Assembly: GCA_017531765.1 (NCBI GenBank)
Contig: JAFXKJ010000084.1
Coordinates: forward strand, 1-43,425
DNA length: 43,425 bases
Direction of reading: 5' to 3'
DNA from: Clostridia bacterium
GTDB taxonomy: Bacteria > Bacillota > Clostridia > Oscillospirales > CAG-272
Positions 6,932 through 16,126 of this stretch are shown here, piece after piece. Below the pieces are notes generated by a model, which was not told where the DNA came from, ran no database searches, and saw only the letters and a program-made list of their open reading frames with translations. Position 1 is the stretch's first letter; the number at the start of each line of letters is the position of its first letter. A program made the translations under genes and the position numbers.

Positions 6932-8686
6932 TTATTCTTCCTCACTGTGCAAAAACTGGCTTTCATAAATACTGTTATAAAAACCTTTTCTACAAAGAAG
7001 CTCTGTATGATTTCCTGTTTCAACGATGTGCCCATCCTTCATAACGATAATAAGATCTGCGTTTTTAACCGTTGAAAGACGATGAGCAACAACAAAGCTT
7101 GTTCGACCTGCGGTAAGTTTATCGAATGCAGCCTGAATCATACCTTCGGTCCTGATATCGATAGAAGAAGTAGCTTCGTCAAGGATCAGTACGGCGGGCA
7201 TGGCAAGCATTACTCTTGCAATTGAAATGAGCTGTCGCTGACCCTGAGAGAGGACTGCTCCTTCATTATCCACTACCGTATCATAACCTTTTGGCAGTCT
7301 TTTAATAAATGAATGTGCATGAACCTGTTTTGCGGCTGCAACGATCTCATCAATACTCGCATTCGGCTTTCCGAGTGCTATGTTTTCTGCAACAGTGCCT
7401 TTTTTAATCCAAGTATCCTGCAAGACCATTCCGTAATTTTCACGTAGCTCACGTCTTGAGATAGAGTGAATATCAACTCCGTCAAGATAAATCCTGCCTG
7501 AATCAGGCTCGTAAAAACGCATGAGAAGGTTTATAATGGTAGTTTTTCCGCAACCCGTGGGTCCTACGATAGCTACCATCTGACCGGGTTCAACGGTAAT
7601 ATTAAAATTCTCAATGAGAGGTTTGTCTTTAACGTAGGAGAAGCAGAGGTCACGAATCTCGATTTTTCCCTTAACGCCATTTGTAAAACTGTCCACTGAA
7701 GCGTTGTCGGACTCGGAAGGAGTATCTATCAGTTCAAAAATTCTTCCTGCGCAGGCAAGAGCATTCTGAAACTCTGCAATAACTCCCGATATTTCGTTAA
7801 AGGGTTTGGTATACTGGTTTGCGTATCCGAGAAAGCATACTAAAATACCTACCGAAATACCTCTAACGGGAGGCAGCACGATAACAGCTCCTGCGAGAGC
7901 AACCAGGGCATATATTACTCCGTTCAGAAAGCGTGTGGACGGATTTACCAGTGAAGAATAGAATATCGCTCCGACGGAAGCTTTTTTCAGGTCATCGTTT
8001 GTTTTTTCAAATTTTTCTATAATTCTGTCTTCAACGCAAAAAGCTTTAATTGTTTTTGCAGTAGTTATACTTTCTTCTATAACTGCTGACTGAACTTCCC
8101 TCGCCGCCGCCTGGTCTCTGAACAGCTTAAATGTTTTTGATGCAACAAACTTTGAAATTAATATTGATCCCGGAGTTAAAATTATAACTATAAGTGCTAT
8201 CTTCACGTTAAGAGCCAGCATGAAGATAAGTGTGCCGACAATAGTCATAACTCCCGTAAACAGCTGAGTAAAACCCATAAGAAGACCGTCGGAGAATACA
8301 TCAACATCGGCAATTACACGGTTAAGCATTGCACCGTGACTTGTGGAATCTATATAGGACACCGGCAGAGTCTGAATCTTTAAGAACGCATCAGTACGTA
8401 TCTGTCTTACAATGCTGTAGGTCATACGGTTGTTGATAACACCGATGACCCATTGAATTACTGCTGTTAAAATAACAAGAACAGCAATCAAAGATATCTT
8501 ATTTAACACACCGTTGATATCGACACGGTCTTTCCCCGTAATTAGATCGATAGCATGCCCCAAAACGATCGGAACGTAGAGAGTCATTGCTACAGCGGCC
8601 GCTGAAAGCAACACAATCAAAGCAACAAGTCCGATATGGGGACGAATATATAGCAAAACTCTTTTCAAAGTACTTTGTTTTTTCAT
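6932..8686 (-). CDS. ABC exporter half-transporter, catalytic-site partner (pair A)
   Basis: Half-transporter with six membrane helices (about residues 15-310) fused to a nucleotide-binding domain; 584 residues, the usual type IV exporter length. The NBD has Walker A GPTGCGKTT, a Q-loop (MVLQDTW), a degenerate ABC signature LSQGQ in place of LSGGQ, canonical Walker B with catalytic Glu (VLILDEATSS) and the switch His (VVAHRLST). The partner gene 6 bases upstream has the opposite pattern. The two therefore form a heterodimer of the TM287/288, BmrCD or LmrCD type with one working and one degenerate ATP site. Substrate is unknown; multidrug, lipid or peptide export are all possible. The ribosome site GGAGAG lies in the 3' end of the partner gene, so translation is coupled. 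Confidence 0.9.
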   Translation of the reverse strand: MKKQSTLKRVLLYIRPHIGLVALIVLLSAAAVAMTLYVPIVLGHAIDLITGKDRVDINGVLNKISLIAVLVILTAVIQWVIGVINNRMTYSIVRQIRTDAFLKIQTLPVSYIDSTSHGAMLNRVIADVDVFSDGLLMGFTQLFTGVMTIVGTLIFMLALNVKIALIVIILTPGSILISKFVASKTFKLFRDQAAAREVQSAVIEESITTAKTIKAFCVEDRIIEKFEKTNDDLKKASVGAIFYSSLVNPSTRFLNGVIYALVALAGAVIVLPPVRGISVGILVCFLGYANQYTKPFNEISGVIAEFQNALACAGRIFELIDTPSESDNASVDSFTNGVKGKIEIRDLCFSYVKDKPLIENFNITVEPGQMVAIVGPTGCGKTTIINLLMRFYEPDSGRIYLDGVDIHSISRRELRENYGMVLQDTWIKKGTVAENIALGKPNASIDEIVAAAKQVHAHSFIKRLPKGYDTVVDNEGAVLSQGQRQLISIARVMLAMPAVLILDEATSSIDIRTEGMIQAAFDKLTAGRTSFVVAHRLSTVKNADLIIVMKDGHIVETGNHTELLCRKGFYNSIYESQFLHSEEE

Positions 8687-8692
8687 ATAATC

Positions 8693-10423
8693 TTACTCTC
8701 CGTCACCGTTACTCGAAAACTGAAGGTCGTGAATCTCACGGTATGTAATACAATTATTGTAAAGCTCGTCATGAGTGCCGATTCCGATGATCTCACCGTC
8801 ATCAAGAACAATGATCTTGTCTGCATCAAGAATCGCGGATGTTCGTTGAGATACGATAAACGTTGTATGTTCGTACGGAAGTGAGGCGATCGCCCGTCTT
8901 AAAGCCGCATCAGTGGCATAGTCAAGAGCAGACGAGCTGTCATCAAGAATAAGTATCTCAGGCTCACCCACCAATGCTCTCGCAACTGTAAGCCTTTGTC
9001 TTTGGCCACCCGAGAAATTCTTACCCATTTGATCGGAATAGGAGTCAAGACCGTCTTTTTTATCGAGAATAACATTATCTACGCAGGCAAGCTTTGCAAT
9101 TCTCATGATCTCCTCATCTGTAGCATCCGCGTTGCGCCAATTGAGATTTTCTCTAAGGGTATCCTTAACAAGAGTCGCAGTTTGAGGTACGATACCAAAG
9201 CGCTTTCTGAGCGATAGCTTATCAATATCCGTCACATTTATTCCGTCAAGCAGCACTTCACCATCGGTTACGTCGTAGAACGCAGGAATTAGATTCACAA
9301 GGGTCGTCTTCCCGCTTCCCGTTGCTCCGATGATTCCGACGGTATCACCTGCGTTTACGGAAAAAGAAATATTTTTGAGTAACAACTCACCTGAAGAGGG
9401 ATATCTGAATGAAACATTTCTGAACTCAACCTTTGGCAGGCCGTTTTTAGTTTCGTGTTTCTTGTCAGTCTTATATTCGCCTTGAACACTGTCGATTACG
9501 CCTTGTACACGCTGACCGCAAGCAATGGCCTTTGTGATGGTAATGATCAAATTCGCCAGTTTAACAAGCTCAACAAGGATTTGCGTCATGTAATTGTACA
9601 AAGCGATTACTTCTCCCTGAGTCAGGTTGCCTGACTTAACATTGATTGCACCGCGGTAAATAAGGAACATAATTGCCCCGTTAACAACCAGGTAAGTGAG
9701 AGGGTTCATAAGCGCAGTTATTCGACCGACAAATTTTTGGGATCTTTCCAGTTCTGCTGCATTGTTAACGAAACTTTCCTTCTCACTATCTTCTTTACGA
9801 AAACCTTTTATAATACGGACACCGCCGATATTTTCACGAACATTACCTGTAAGCGCTCCAAGTGAGTTTTGAACCTTTTTGTAGAGTGGAACAGTACCGA
9901 GAATTACGGTAAATACGATAACAGATAAAACAGTTATCATGGCGGTGAAAATAAGCGCAAGTTTTGTGTTTATTGTAAACGCCATGATCATGGCACCGAA
10001 AACGATGCAAGGAGAACGCATAAACAGTCGCAGAGTGAGATTTGTTCCGGTCTGGATCTGATTAATATCAGAAGTCATATGGGTTATAAGTGACGATGTT
10101 CCTGCTTTATCAAGCTCAGAGTATGACATATGCATGATCTTTGTGAACAGCTTACTTCTGATCTTGGTAGCAAATCCCACGGAAGCCTTCGCCGAAAAAT
10201 ACTGTGCGATTACGGAAGCGGTGAAACCTACAAAGCTGAGAACTACCATAACAACAGCCATTTTGATAATGTGAGCTTTATGGGAATTTGCAATACCGTT
10301 ATCTATAATACTCGCAACTACGAGAGGAACAAACAGTTCAAACAGAGCTTCAAGAAGTTTGAAAGCTGGAGCAAGAACAGCCTCTTTGCGATATTCCCGA
10401 AGAAGTTTAAGAAGTTTAAGCAT
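8693..10423 (-). CDS. ABC exporter half-transporter, degenerate-site partner (pair A)
   Basis: First gene of the pair-A exporter; 576 residues with an exporter transmembrane domain followed by an NBD. Walker A is GATGSGKTT and the signature is intact (FSGGQ). The catalytic Glu after Walker B is Asp (LILDDSSSALD) and the switch His is Gln (IVSQRTS), the hallmarks of the non-hydrolytic side of heterodimeric exporters. Together with the LSQGQ of its partner these residues make one degenerate site. A longer frame starts at 10471, but that start would overlap the promoter; ATG 10423 (MLKLLKLL) is preceded by GGAG at 6-7 bases and lies about 25 bases after the predicted transcription start. The leader is too short for an attenuator. 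Substrate unknown. Confidence 0.9.
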   Translation of the reverse strand: MLKLLKLLREYRKEAVLAPAFKLLEALFELFVPLVVASIIDNGIANSHKAHIIKMAVVMVVLSFVGFTASVIAQYFSAKASVGFATKIRSKLFTKIMHMSYSELDKAGTSSLITHMTSDINQIQTGTNLTLRLFMRSPCIVFGAMIMAFTINTKLALIFTAMITVLSVIVFTVILGTVPLYKKVQNSLGALTGNVRENIGGVRIIKGFRKEDSEKESFVNNAAELERSQKFVGRITALMNPLTYLVVNGAIMFLIYRGAINVKSGNLTQGEVIALYNYMTQILVELVKLANLIITITKAIACGQRVQGVIDSVQGEYKTDKKHETKNGLPKVEFRNVSFRYPSSGELLLKNISFSVNAGDTVGIIGATGSGKTTLVNLIPAFYDVTDGEVLLDGINVTDIDKLSLRKRFGIVPQTATLVKDTLRENLNWRNADATDEEIMRIAKLACVDNVILDKKDGLDSYSDQMGKNFSGGQRQRLTVARALVGEPEILILDDSSSALDYATDAALRRAIASLPYEHTTFIVSQRTSAILDADKIIVLDDGEIIGIGTHDELYNNCITYREIHDLQFSSNGDGE

Positions 10424-10454
10424 GACAGTCTCCAAATAATACAAACTTTTATAC

Positions 10455-10484
10455 ATTATACCACCTTTCAACTTAAAAAGTCAA
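10455..10484 (-). promoter_or_regulatory. Promoter of ABC exporter pair A
   Basis: Minus strand: TTGACT (10479-10484), 18-base spacer, TATAAT (10455-10460), about 32 bases before the chosen ATG. Near-consensus vegetative promoter. Confidence 0.8.
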
Positions 10485-10603
10485 TAGCAGAAACGATACA
10501 GATACAATGTGAAAAAATATTAAATTATCCGTCAGGTGTACTAAGGTAACGGATTTTAATTTTCTTTTTTTCTGATTATTTTTTAGGAAAATACGAATAA
10601 TGC

Positions 10604-10633
10604 TTGACACGGGTTCGGTATTTATAGTATAAT
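10604..10633 (+). promoter_or_regulatory. Promoter of the ileS T-box transcript
   Basis: TTGACA (10604-10609), 18-base spacer, TATAAT (10628-10633); predicted start near 10640, just before the T-box leader. Confidence 0.85.
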
Positions 10634-10639
10634 AACGCT

Positions 10640-10875
10640 ATGTAATATAAACAAACTGAGATGGAGACAAGTTTCTTTTCGAATTTTCTTCAAGCGAGCC
10701 GATGACGGTGTGAGGTCGGCAGAAAACGTAATGAAATATCACTCCTAAGTTCTGTAGTCGCAATACAGCGGTACCGACCGTTATCTCGGAAGGCATAGGT
10801 GCTGAAATTTCGGCAAGTGCACGGGTGGTTAGCGAATACTCTTCGTCCTGTGACGGGCGTGGAGTTGTTTTTTTG
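10640..10875 (+). promoter_or_regulatory. T-box riboswitch, isoleucine specifier
   Basis: Leader RNA that senses uncharged tRNA-Ile and prevents termination when charging is low. Stem I contains the distal GCCGATGACGGTGTGAGGTCGGC arm (10698-10720) and a specifier-loop side reading GAAATATCACTCCTAAG, with codon ATC (Ile) at 10738-10740. The T-box proper is ACGGGTGGTTAGCG (10821-10834), whose TGGT (10826-10829) would pair with tRNA ACCA. The competing terminator stem spans about 10836-10865 (ACTC.TCGTCC against GGGCG.GGAGT) followed by seven T. The segment after GGTGG departs from the common ACCGCG. Downstream ileS fits the Ile specifier. Confidence 0.9.
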
Positions 10876-10936
10876 TTTATCGCCAATACATCGATAATAA
10901 TTTTACCATAAATATCATAGAAAGAACGGTGAGCTT

Positions 10937-13900
10937 ATGTACAGAAAAGTTTCCACTAATCTCAACTTTGTTGAGAGAGAACACGAAACACTGAGGTTCT
11001 GGAACGAAAACAAGATTTTCGAAAAAAGCATGAACATGGGTGAGGAGCGTCCCGCGTACACATTCTACGACGGACCTCCCACTGCAAACGGTAAGCCTCA
11101 TATCGGCCACGTGCTTACACGTGTTATCAAGGATATGATCCCCCGTTATCACACAATGAAGGGCGCTAACGTGCCGAGAAAGGCAGGCTGGGATACTCAC
11201 GGTCTTCCCGTTGAAATTGAAGTTGAAAAGCTTCTCGGTCTTGACGGCAAGGAGCAGATCGAGGGATACGGTCTTGCACCCTTTATCGACAAGTGTAAGG
11301 AATCCGTTTGGAAGTACAAGGGTATGTGGGAGGACTTCTCCGAGACCGTTGGCTTCTGGGCTGATATGGAAAACCCTTACGTAACCTACGACAACAACTT
11401 TATCGAAAGTGAGTGGTGGGCGCTCAAGCAGATCTACGACAAGGGACTTCTTTACAAGGGCTTTAAGATCGTTCCCTACTGTCCTCGTTGCGGTACTCCT
11501 CTCTCTGCACAGGAGGTTGCTCAGGGTTATAAGGATGTTAAGGAACGTTCTGCTATTGCAAAGTTCAAGGTAAAGGGTGAGGAAAACACATATTTCCTCG
11601 CATGGACCACAACTCCCTGGACTCTTCCCTCCAACGTTGCTCTTTGTGTAAATCCGAATGAGACATACGTAAAGGTAAAGACAGAAAACGAGATCTTTAT
11701 TCTCGCTGAGGCACTTGCGGGCAAGCATCTCGGTGAAGAAATCGAAGTTCTTGAAACATACACCGGCCATGACCTCGAGTATAAGGAATACGAGCCTCTC
11801 TTCGACTTTGTTTCTCCCCGTGAGAAATGCTGGTACGTGACCTGTGACAATTACGTTACTCTTACCGACGGTACCGGTATCGTTCACATTGCTCCCGCGT
11901 TCGGTGACGACGACTCCAAGGTTGGCAGAGCTTACGGACTTCCCTTCGTTCAGCTCGTTGACTCCAAGGGTGAAATGACAGCTGAAACTCCTTGGGCAGG
12001 TACATTCTGCAAGAAGGCTGACCCCGAGGTGCTTAAGAACCTCAAGGAAAGAGGACTCCTCTTCTCTGCTCCTCCCTTCGAGCACTCATATCCTCATTGC
12101 TGGAGATGTGATACTCCTCTGATCTACTACGCGCGTGAGTCTTGGTATATCAAGATGACGGATGTTAAGAACGATCTCGTTCGTAACAATAATACCGTTA
12201 ATTGGATCCCCGAGTCAATCGGCAAGGGCAGATTCGGTGACTGGCTTGAAAACGTTCAGGACTGGGCTATATCGCGTAACCGTTACTGGGGTACTCCCCT
12301 TAACATCTGGGAATGTTCCTGTGGTCACAGACACAGCATCGGCAGTATCGAAGAGCTGAAGAGTATGAGCGACAATTGTCCAGAAAATATTGAGCTACAC
12401 CGCCCTTACATTGACGAGGTTACCATCAAGTGTCCCGAATGCGGCGGCGAAATGCACCGAGTTCCGGAGGTTATAGACTGCTGGTTTGACTCCGGCTCCA
12501 TGCCCTTCGCTCAGCACCACTATCCCTTCGAGAACAAGGAGCTCTTTGACGCTCAGTTCCCTGCTGACTTTATTTCCGAGGCTGTAGACCAGACACGCGG
12601 TTGGTTCTACTCCCTTATGGCGATCTCCACACTTCTCTTCAACAAGGCTCCCTATAAGAACGTAATCGTTCTCGGTCACGTTCAGGACGAGTTCGGTCAG
12701 AAGATGTCTAAGTCCAAGGGTAACGCGGTTGACCCCTTCGATGCACTTAAGACCTACGGTGCGGATGCTATTCGTTGGTACTTCTACACCAACTCTGCTC
12801 CCTGGCTTCCCTCTAAGTTCAGCGGTAAGGCTGTTGTTGAGGGTCAGAGAAAGTTCATGGGTACACTCTGGAACACATATGCTTTCTGGGTACTCTACGC
12901 GAACATTGACAAGTTTGTTCCCACAAAGTATGATCTCGCCGAGCTTCCTCTCAGCGTAATGGACAAGTACATCCTTTCACGCCTTAACACAACGGTTAAG
13001 AATGTTGATAAGTACCTTGGTGAATATAAGATTCCCGAATCAGCAAAAGCACTCTACGAGTTCGTAGACGAGCTTTCCAACTGGTACGTTCGCCGTTGCC
13101 GTGAGAGATTCTGGGTACAGGAAATGCCTGATGATAAGGCTGCAGCTTACATGACACTTTACCACTGTCTCGTAACCATCGCGAAAGCTTCCGCGCCTAT
13201 GGTTCCCTTCATGACAGAGGATATTTATCAGAACCTCGTTAGAACGGTTGATGCATCAGCTCCCGAATCAATACACCTCTGCGGCTTCCCTGTAGCTGAC
13301 GAGTCTGCAATTGATGCTGACCTTGAGCGTGATATGAAAGCTGTAGTTGATATCATCGTAATGGGTAGAAGTGCAAGAAACGGCGCTAACGTCAAGAACC
13401 GTCAGCCTCTTTCCGCTATATATGTTCGCTCCGCTTACACTCCCGGTGAATATTTCATTGATATCATCCGTGAGGAATTAAACCTCAAGTCCGTTGTATT
13501 TGTAACTGATGCTTCCGAGTTCTCTACATATAACTTCAAGCCTCAGCTCAGAACTGTTGGTCCTAAGTACGGTAAGTTCCTCGGCAAGATCAAGTCTGCT
13601 CTTGCACCCGAGAACCTTGACGGAAATGCCGCTAAGCGCGAACTTGATGAAAACGGTAAGATCGTGTTCGACTTTGATGGTAATATTGTTGAGCTTACAC
13701 CGGAAGATCTCTTGATCGACGTAACACAGAAAGACGGTTACTTCTGTGTTGCTGAGGGTGACGTAACTGTTGCTCTTGACATTACTCTCACTTCCGAGCT
13801 TATCGATGAAGGATTTGTTCGCGAGATCATCTCCAAGATCCAGACAATGCGTAAGGATTCTGATTTCGTTGTAACCGACCGTATCAAGATCTTCGTTGAT

Positions 13901-14059
13901 CCCAGCGATAAGATCCGCGAGATTTTCGAAAAGTCTGCTGACAAGATCCTTCCCTCAGTACTCGGAACCGAATATGTTATCTCAAGTGAGCTTCCCGAAG
14001 AAGCTAAAGCGTGGGACATCAACGGCGAAAACGTAAGAATATATCTTACAAGAGAATGA
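10937..14059 (+). CDS. ileS: Isoleucyl-tRNA synthetase, type 2 (eukaryal-like)
   Basis: Charges tRNA-Ile; class I synthetase with CP1 editing domain. The 1040-residue protein has PHIGH (His55-His58), the CP1 entry element YCPRCGTPLSAQE, the editing-domain threonine-rich AWTTTPWTLPSN, CWRCDTPLIYYARESWY, a CPECGG zinc element and KMSKS (589-593). Its length and N terminus (ending in YTFYDGPPTANGKPHIGH) match the IleRS2 lineage, related to eukaryotic enzymes and to the mupirocin-resistance protein MupA, rather than the ~930-residue bacterial IleRS1. Some IleRS2 enzymes are naturally tolerant to mupirocin, but that is not shown here. A GGTGAG ribosome site lies 4-5 bases before ATG 10937. Expression is set by the T-box upstream. 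Codon choice is strongly biased, as for a highly expressed gene. Confidence 0.95.
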   Translation: MYRKVSTNLNFVEREHETLRFWNENKIFEKSMNMGEERPAYTFYDGPPTANGKPHIGHVLTRVIKDMIPRYHTMKGANVPRKAGWDTHGLPVEIEVEKLLGLDGKEQIEGYGLAPFIDKCKESVWKYKGMWEDFSETVGFWADMENPYVTYDNNFIESEWWALKQIYDKGLLYKGFKIVPYCPRCGTPLSAQEVAQGYKDVKERSAIAKFKVKGEENTYFLAWTTTPWTLPSNVALCVNPNETYVKVKTENEIFILAEALAGKHLGEEIEVLETYTGHDLEYKEYEPLFDFVSPREKCWYVTCDNYVTLTDGTGIVHIAPAFGDDDSKVGRAYGLPFVQLVDSKGEMTAETPWAGTFCKKADPEVLKNLKERGLLFSAPPFEHSYPHCWRCDTPLIYYARESWYIKMTDVKNDLVRNNNTVNWIPESIGKGRFGDWLENVQDWAISRNRYWGTPLNIWECSCGHRHSIGSIEELKSMSDNCPENIELHRPYIDEVTIKCPECGGEMHRVPEVIDCWFDSGSMPFAQHHYPFENKELFDAQFPADFISEAVDQTRGWFYSLMAISTLLFNKAPYKNVIVLGHVQDEFGQKMSKSKGNAVDPFDALKTYGADAIRWYFYTNSAPWLPSKFSGKAVVEGQRKFMGTLWNTYAFWVLYANIDKFVPTKYDLAELPLSVMDKYILSRLNTTVKNVDKYLGEYKIPESAKALYEFVDELSNWYVRRCRERFWVQEMPDDKAAAYMTLYHCLVTIAKASAPMVPFMTEDIYQNLVRTVDASAPESIHLCGFPVADESAIDADLERDMKAVVDIIVMGRSARNGANVKNRQPLSAIYVRSAYTPGEYFIDIIREELNLKSVVFVTDASEFSTYNFKPQLRTVGPKYGKFLGKIKSALAPENLDGNAAKRELDENGKIVFDFDGNIVELTPEDLLIDVTQKDGYFCVAEGDVTVALDITLTSELIDEGFVREIISKIQTMRKDSDFVVTDRIKIFVDPSDKIREIFEKSADKILPSVLGTEYVISSELPEEAKAWDINGENVRIYLTRE

Positions 14060-14068
14060 TATAACGTG

Positions 14069-14112
14069 ATAACCTGAGCCTCGGTACTGTTCGTCCCGAG
14101 GCTCATCGTTAT
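14069..14112 (+). terminator. Hairpin after ileS
   Basis: TGAGCCTCGG (14075-14084) pairs perfectly with CCGAGGCTCA (14096-14105), extended by ATAAC/GTTAT outside a small bulge. The stem is very stable, but the following bases (ATAAAAAATAAG) are not a U tract, so termination may be rho-assisted or rely on the next hairpin. Confidence 0.6.
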
Positions 14113-14114
14113 AT

Positions 14115-14162
14115 AAAAAATAAGCTGTACTGTATTCATAACGATTCAACAGTACAGCTTAT
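14115..14162 (-). terminator. Terminator of the pgi/P-loop transcript
   Basis: A perfect 14-bp inverted repeat (14120-14133 with 14149-14162, 15-base loop). On the minus strand it is followed by TTTTTT (14115-14120), so it terminates transcription arriving from pgi and the small P-loop gene. It could also serve as a backup hairpin for ileS from the other side. Confidence 0.8.
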
Positions 14163-14186
14163 ATTTGATTCAGTTACCTTTTCTGA

Positions 14187-14594
14187 TTAAAGGTACATCT
14201 TCTCAACATCGGTTGCATCCTCAACAGGGAGAGAAGAAGTAATTACACAAGTAACATTGTGCTTGGTGGCGAGAGAGTCAACCTTTGCAAGGAACTCGTC
14301 GAACTTTTCCTGATCGTTTCCGCAGATCTTAAGAGCAGAGTCGATGAAAAGGTCGGATACATCGTGATTGCTTGCAAGAATACCTGCAACGAAGCCGTAA
14401 AGTCCGTTGGGAGTCTTTACCTGGTATTCGTCAGTGTCGATAAGTCTGCACTGGTAGCTGATATCGAAGCGGAGTTTGTCACCTTTTTCGATACAAACGA
14501 CAGAACCCTTGGTTTCCTTAAGCGCATTGTTAACAAGCTCGATAAGAGTCTTGGTCTTTCCGGAACCCTTTGCGCCGATAATGAGTTTTAACAT
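14187..14594 (-). CDS. Small P-loop NTPase-like protein, function unknown
   Basis: A 135-residue soluble protein starting directly with a Walker A motif (MLKLIIGAKGSGKT, P-loop residues 7-14). A hydrophobic strand ending in acid (DLFIDSAL) about residue 80-87 could serve as Walker B, and the last strand (VTCVITSSLP) resembles a sensor strand. This is a minimal RecA/kinase-like core with no recognisable extra domain. ATG 14594 has AGGAGG 8 bases upstream. It lies 19 bases behind pgi, ending at a strong terminator, so it is co-transcribed with glucose-6-phosphate isomerase; this gives no clear functional clue. It may be a nucleotide-binding regulator or a small kinase. No named family recognised. 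Confidence 0.8.
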   Translation of the reverse strand: MLKLIIGAKGSGKTKTLIELVNNALKETKGSVVCIEKGDKLRFDISYQCRLIDTDEYQVKTPNGLYGFVAGILASNHDVSDLFIDSALKICGNDQEKFDEFLAKVDSLATKHNVTCVITSSLPVEDATDVEKMYL

Positions 14595-14613
14595 AGTGTT
14601 TTCCTCCTGAGAT

Positions 14614-15972
14614 TTATTTTATTCTGGCTTCCAAAGCCTCTTTATCTGATTCATAGCCGGGCTTGCCGAGAAGTGCATACATATTCTTCTTATATGCCTC
14701 AACACCGGGCTGGTCGAAGGGATTTACGCCGAGCATATAACCGGACACAGCACAAGCAAGCTCGAAGAAGTAAACGACCTGACCGAAAGTATGAGCACTT
14801 CTGTCGGAAAGTTCGATTACAATATTGGGAACTCCACCGTCGTTGTGAGCAAGAAGCGTTCCCTTCATTGCCATTGAATTCACGAAGTGGAGATCGCGAC
14901 CGGAGAGGAAGTTGAGCCCATCGATATTGTCGGGATCATCGGGAATCTCAACGGTGTCTTCTGACTTATCAAAGCTGATTACAGTCTCGAAGAGCATTCT
15001 CTGTCCGTCCTGTATGTATTGGCCGAGGGAGTGAAGATCGGTTGAGCAGATCACTGATGAAGGATAAAGTCCCTTGTTATCCTTACCCTCAGACTCACCG
15101 TATAATTGTTTCCACCACTCACAGAGCATCTGTAGCGCAGGCTCGTAAGAAACGAGAATCTCAATAGACTTACCCTTGTTGTAAAGAATATTTCTAAGTG
15201 CGGCGTAAAGTACAGCATTATTGGTATTGAGATCATCGGAAAGATATTCTTCTCTTGCTTCGGCCGCACCGCGCATCATTTCACATACATCGATACCTGC
15301 AACGGAAATTGGAAGAAGACCAACTGCTGTAAGAACAGAGAAACGTCCACCGATATCGTCGGGAACAACAAAGGTTTCGTAACCACGTTCTGTGGAGAAT
15401 TCCTTGAGCTTACCCGTTTGTCTGTCAGTTGTAACGAATATACGTTCACGTGCTCCTTCTACACCGTACTTTTCCTCAAGCATCTTTCGGAAGATTCTGA
15501 AGGTTACGGCAGGCTCGGTAGTTGTACCTGACTTGGAGATGACGTTTACACATACGTCTCTTCCCTCACAAATACTCATAAGATCTGCGAGAGCAGAAGA
15601 ACTGATGCTGTTACCGGCGAAGTAAACATCGGGAGTATCCTTTTTTAGATTGTTATAATAAGGTGACTTTACGAACTCAATAGCAGCTCTTGCACCGAGG
15701 TATGATCCACCGATTCCGATTACAACGAATACGTCACACATCTTTTTGATGCGCTCTGAAGCAGCAAGAATTCTTTCAAACTCCTCCTTGTCATAATCAA
15801 CGGGAAGATCGTGCCAACCGAGAAACTTATTTCCTGCTCCGGTCTTTTCGCGAACGGTCTTGAGAGCTGAATTTGTAATGTGAGAGATCTTGACGAGCTC
15901 ATTATGCTCAGGATTGAATTCATCAAGTTCAATAAAATCAGCAAGATAGTTTTTGTTAAGTCTGAGTGCCAT
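14614..15972 (-). CDS. pgi: Glucose-6-phosphate isomerase
   Basis: Interconverts glucose-6-phosphate and fructose-6-phosphate in glycolysis. The 452-residue protein matches the short Bacillus/clostridial Pgi (about 450). It shows the SIS-fold phosphate-binding segment [15 protein letters not shown], the PGI signature around [14 protein letters not shown] and the C-terminal [16 protein letters not shown] containing the catalytic Lys. A longer frame reaches 16044, but ATG 15972 is preceded by AAAGGA at 4 bases and begins [10 protein letters not shown], the family N terminus. The promoter at 16077-16105 leaves a ~98-base leader with two inverted repeats. The downstream P-loop gene shares the transcript. 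Confidence 0.96.
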   Translation of the reverse strand: MALRLNKNYLADFIELDEFNPEHNELVKISHITNSALKTVREKTGAGNKFLGWHDLPVDYDKEEFERILAASERIKKMCDVFVVIGIGGSYLGARAAIEFVKSPYYNNLKKDTPDVYFAGNSISSSALADLMSICEGRDVCVNVISKSGTTTEPAVTFRIFRKMLEEKYGVEGARERIFVTTDRQTGKLKEFSTERGYETFVVPDDIGGRFSVLTAVGLLPISVAGIDVCEMMRGAAEAREEYLSDDLNTNNAVLYAALRNILYNKGKSIEILVSYEPALQMLCEWWKQLYGESEGKDNKGLYPSSVICSTDLHSLGQYIQDGQRMLFETVISFDKSEDTVEIPDDPDNIDGLNFLSGRDLHFVNSMAMKGTLLAHNDGGVPNIVIELSDRSAHTFGQVVYFFELACAVSGYMLGVNPFDQPGVEAYKKNMYALLGKPGYESDKEALEARIK

Positions 15973-15990
15973 ACTTTCCTTTACTTTCCT

Positions 15991-16050
15991 TGGGAACAGG
16001 TTTGAAGCAGTTCCCACCGGAGTTGAGATTTGCGGGGATGCCACACTCCG
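15991..16050 (-). other. Structured pgi leader: two inverted repeats
   Basis: Reading the minus strand, CCGGAGT (16044-16050) can pair with ACTCCGG (16017-16023), and then TGGGAAC pairs with GTTCCCA (about 15991-16016), ending close to the AAAGGA ribosome site. The inverted repeats are seen directly. Whether they regulate pgi is unknown; no U tract follows either stem. Confidence 0.45.
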
Positions 16051-16076
16051 GATATCCTATTTTTTGATGTGTATAT

Positions 16077-16105
16077 ATAATACTACATTTTACATTATTT
16101 TTCAA
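16077..16105 (-). promoter_or_regulatory. pgi promoter
   Basis: Minus strand: TTGAAA (16100-16105), 17-base spacer, TATTAT (16077-16082). Transcription would start near 16070. Confidence 0.7.
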
Positions 16106-16126
16106 TAGGAATTTGTTATTTTTTAT

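Noticed and set aside
10877..12085. 402-codon open frame on the minus strand
   Set aside because: It lies opposite ileS, whose HIGH, editing and zinc motifs prove the plus strand; the frame is a codon-bias shadow with no recognisable protein.
15972..16070. Known riboswitch in the pgi leader
   Set aside because: The inverted repeats do not match the conserved core of any riboswitch class I can recognise; kept only as an unassigned structured leader.
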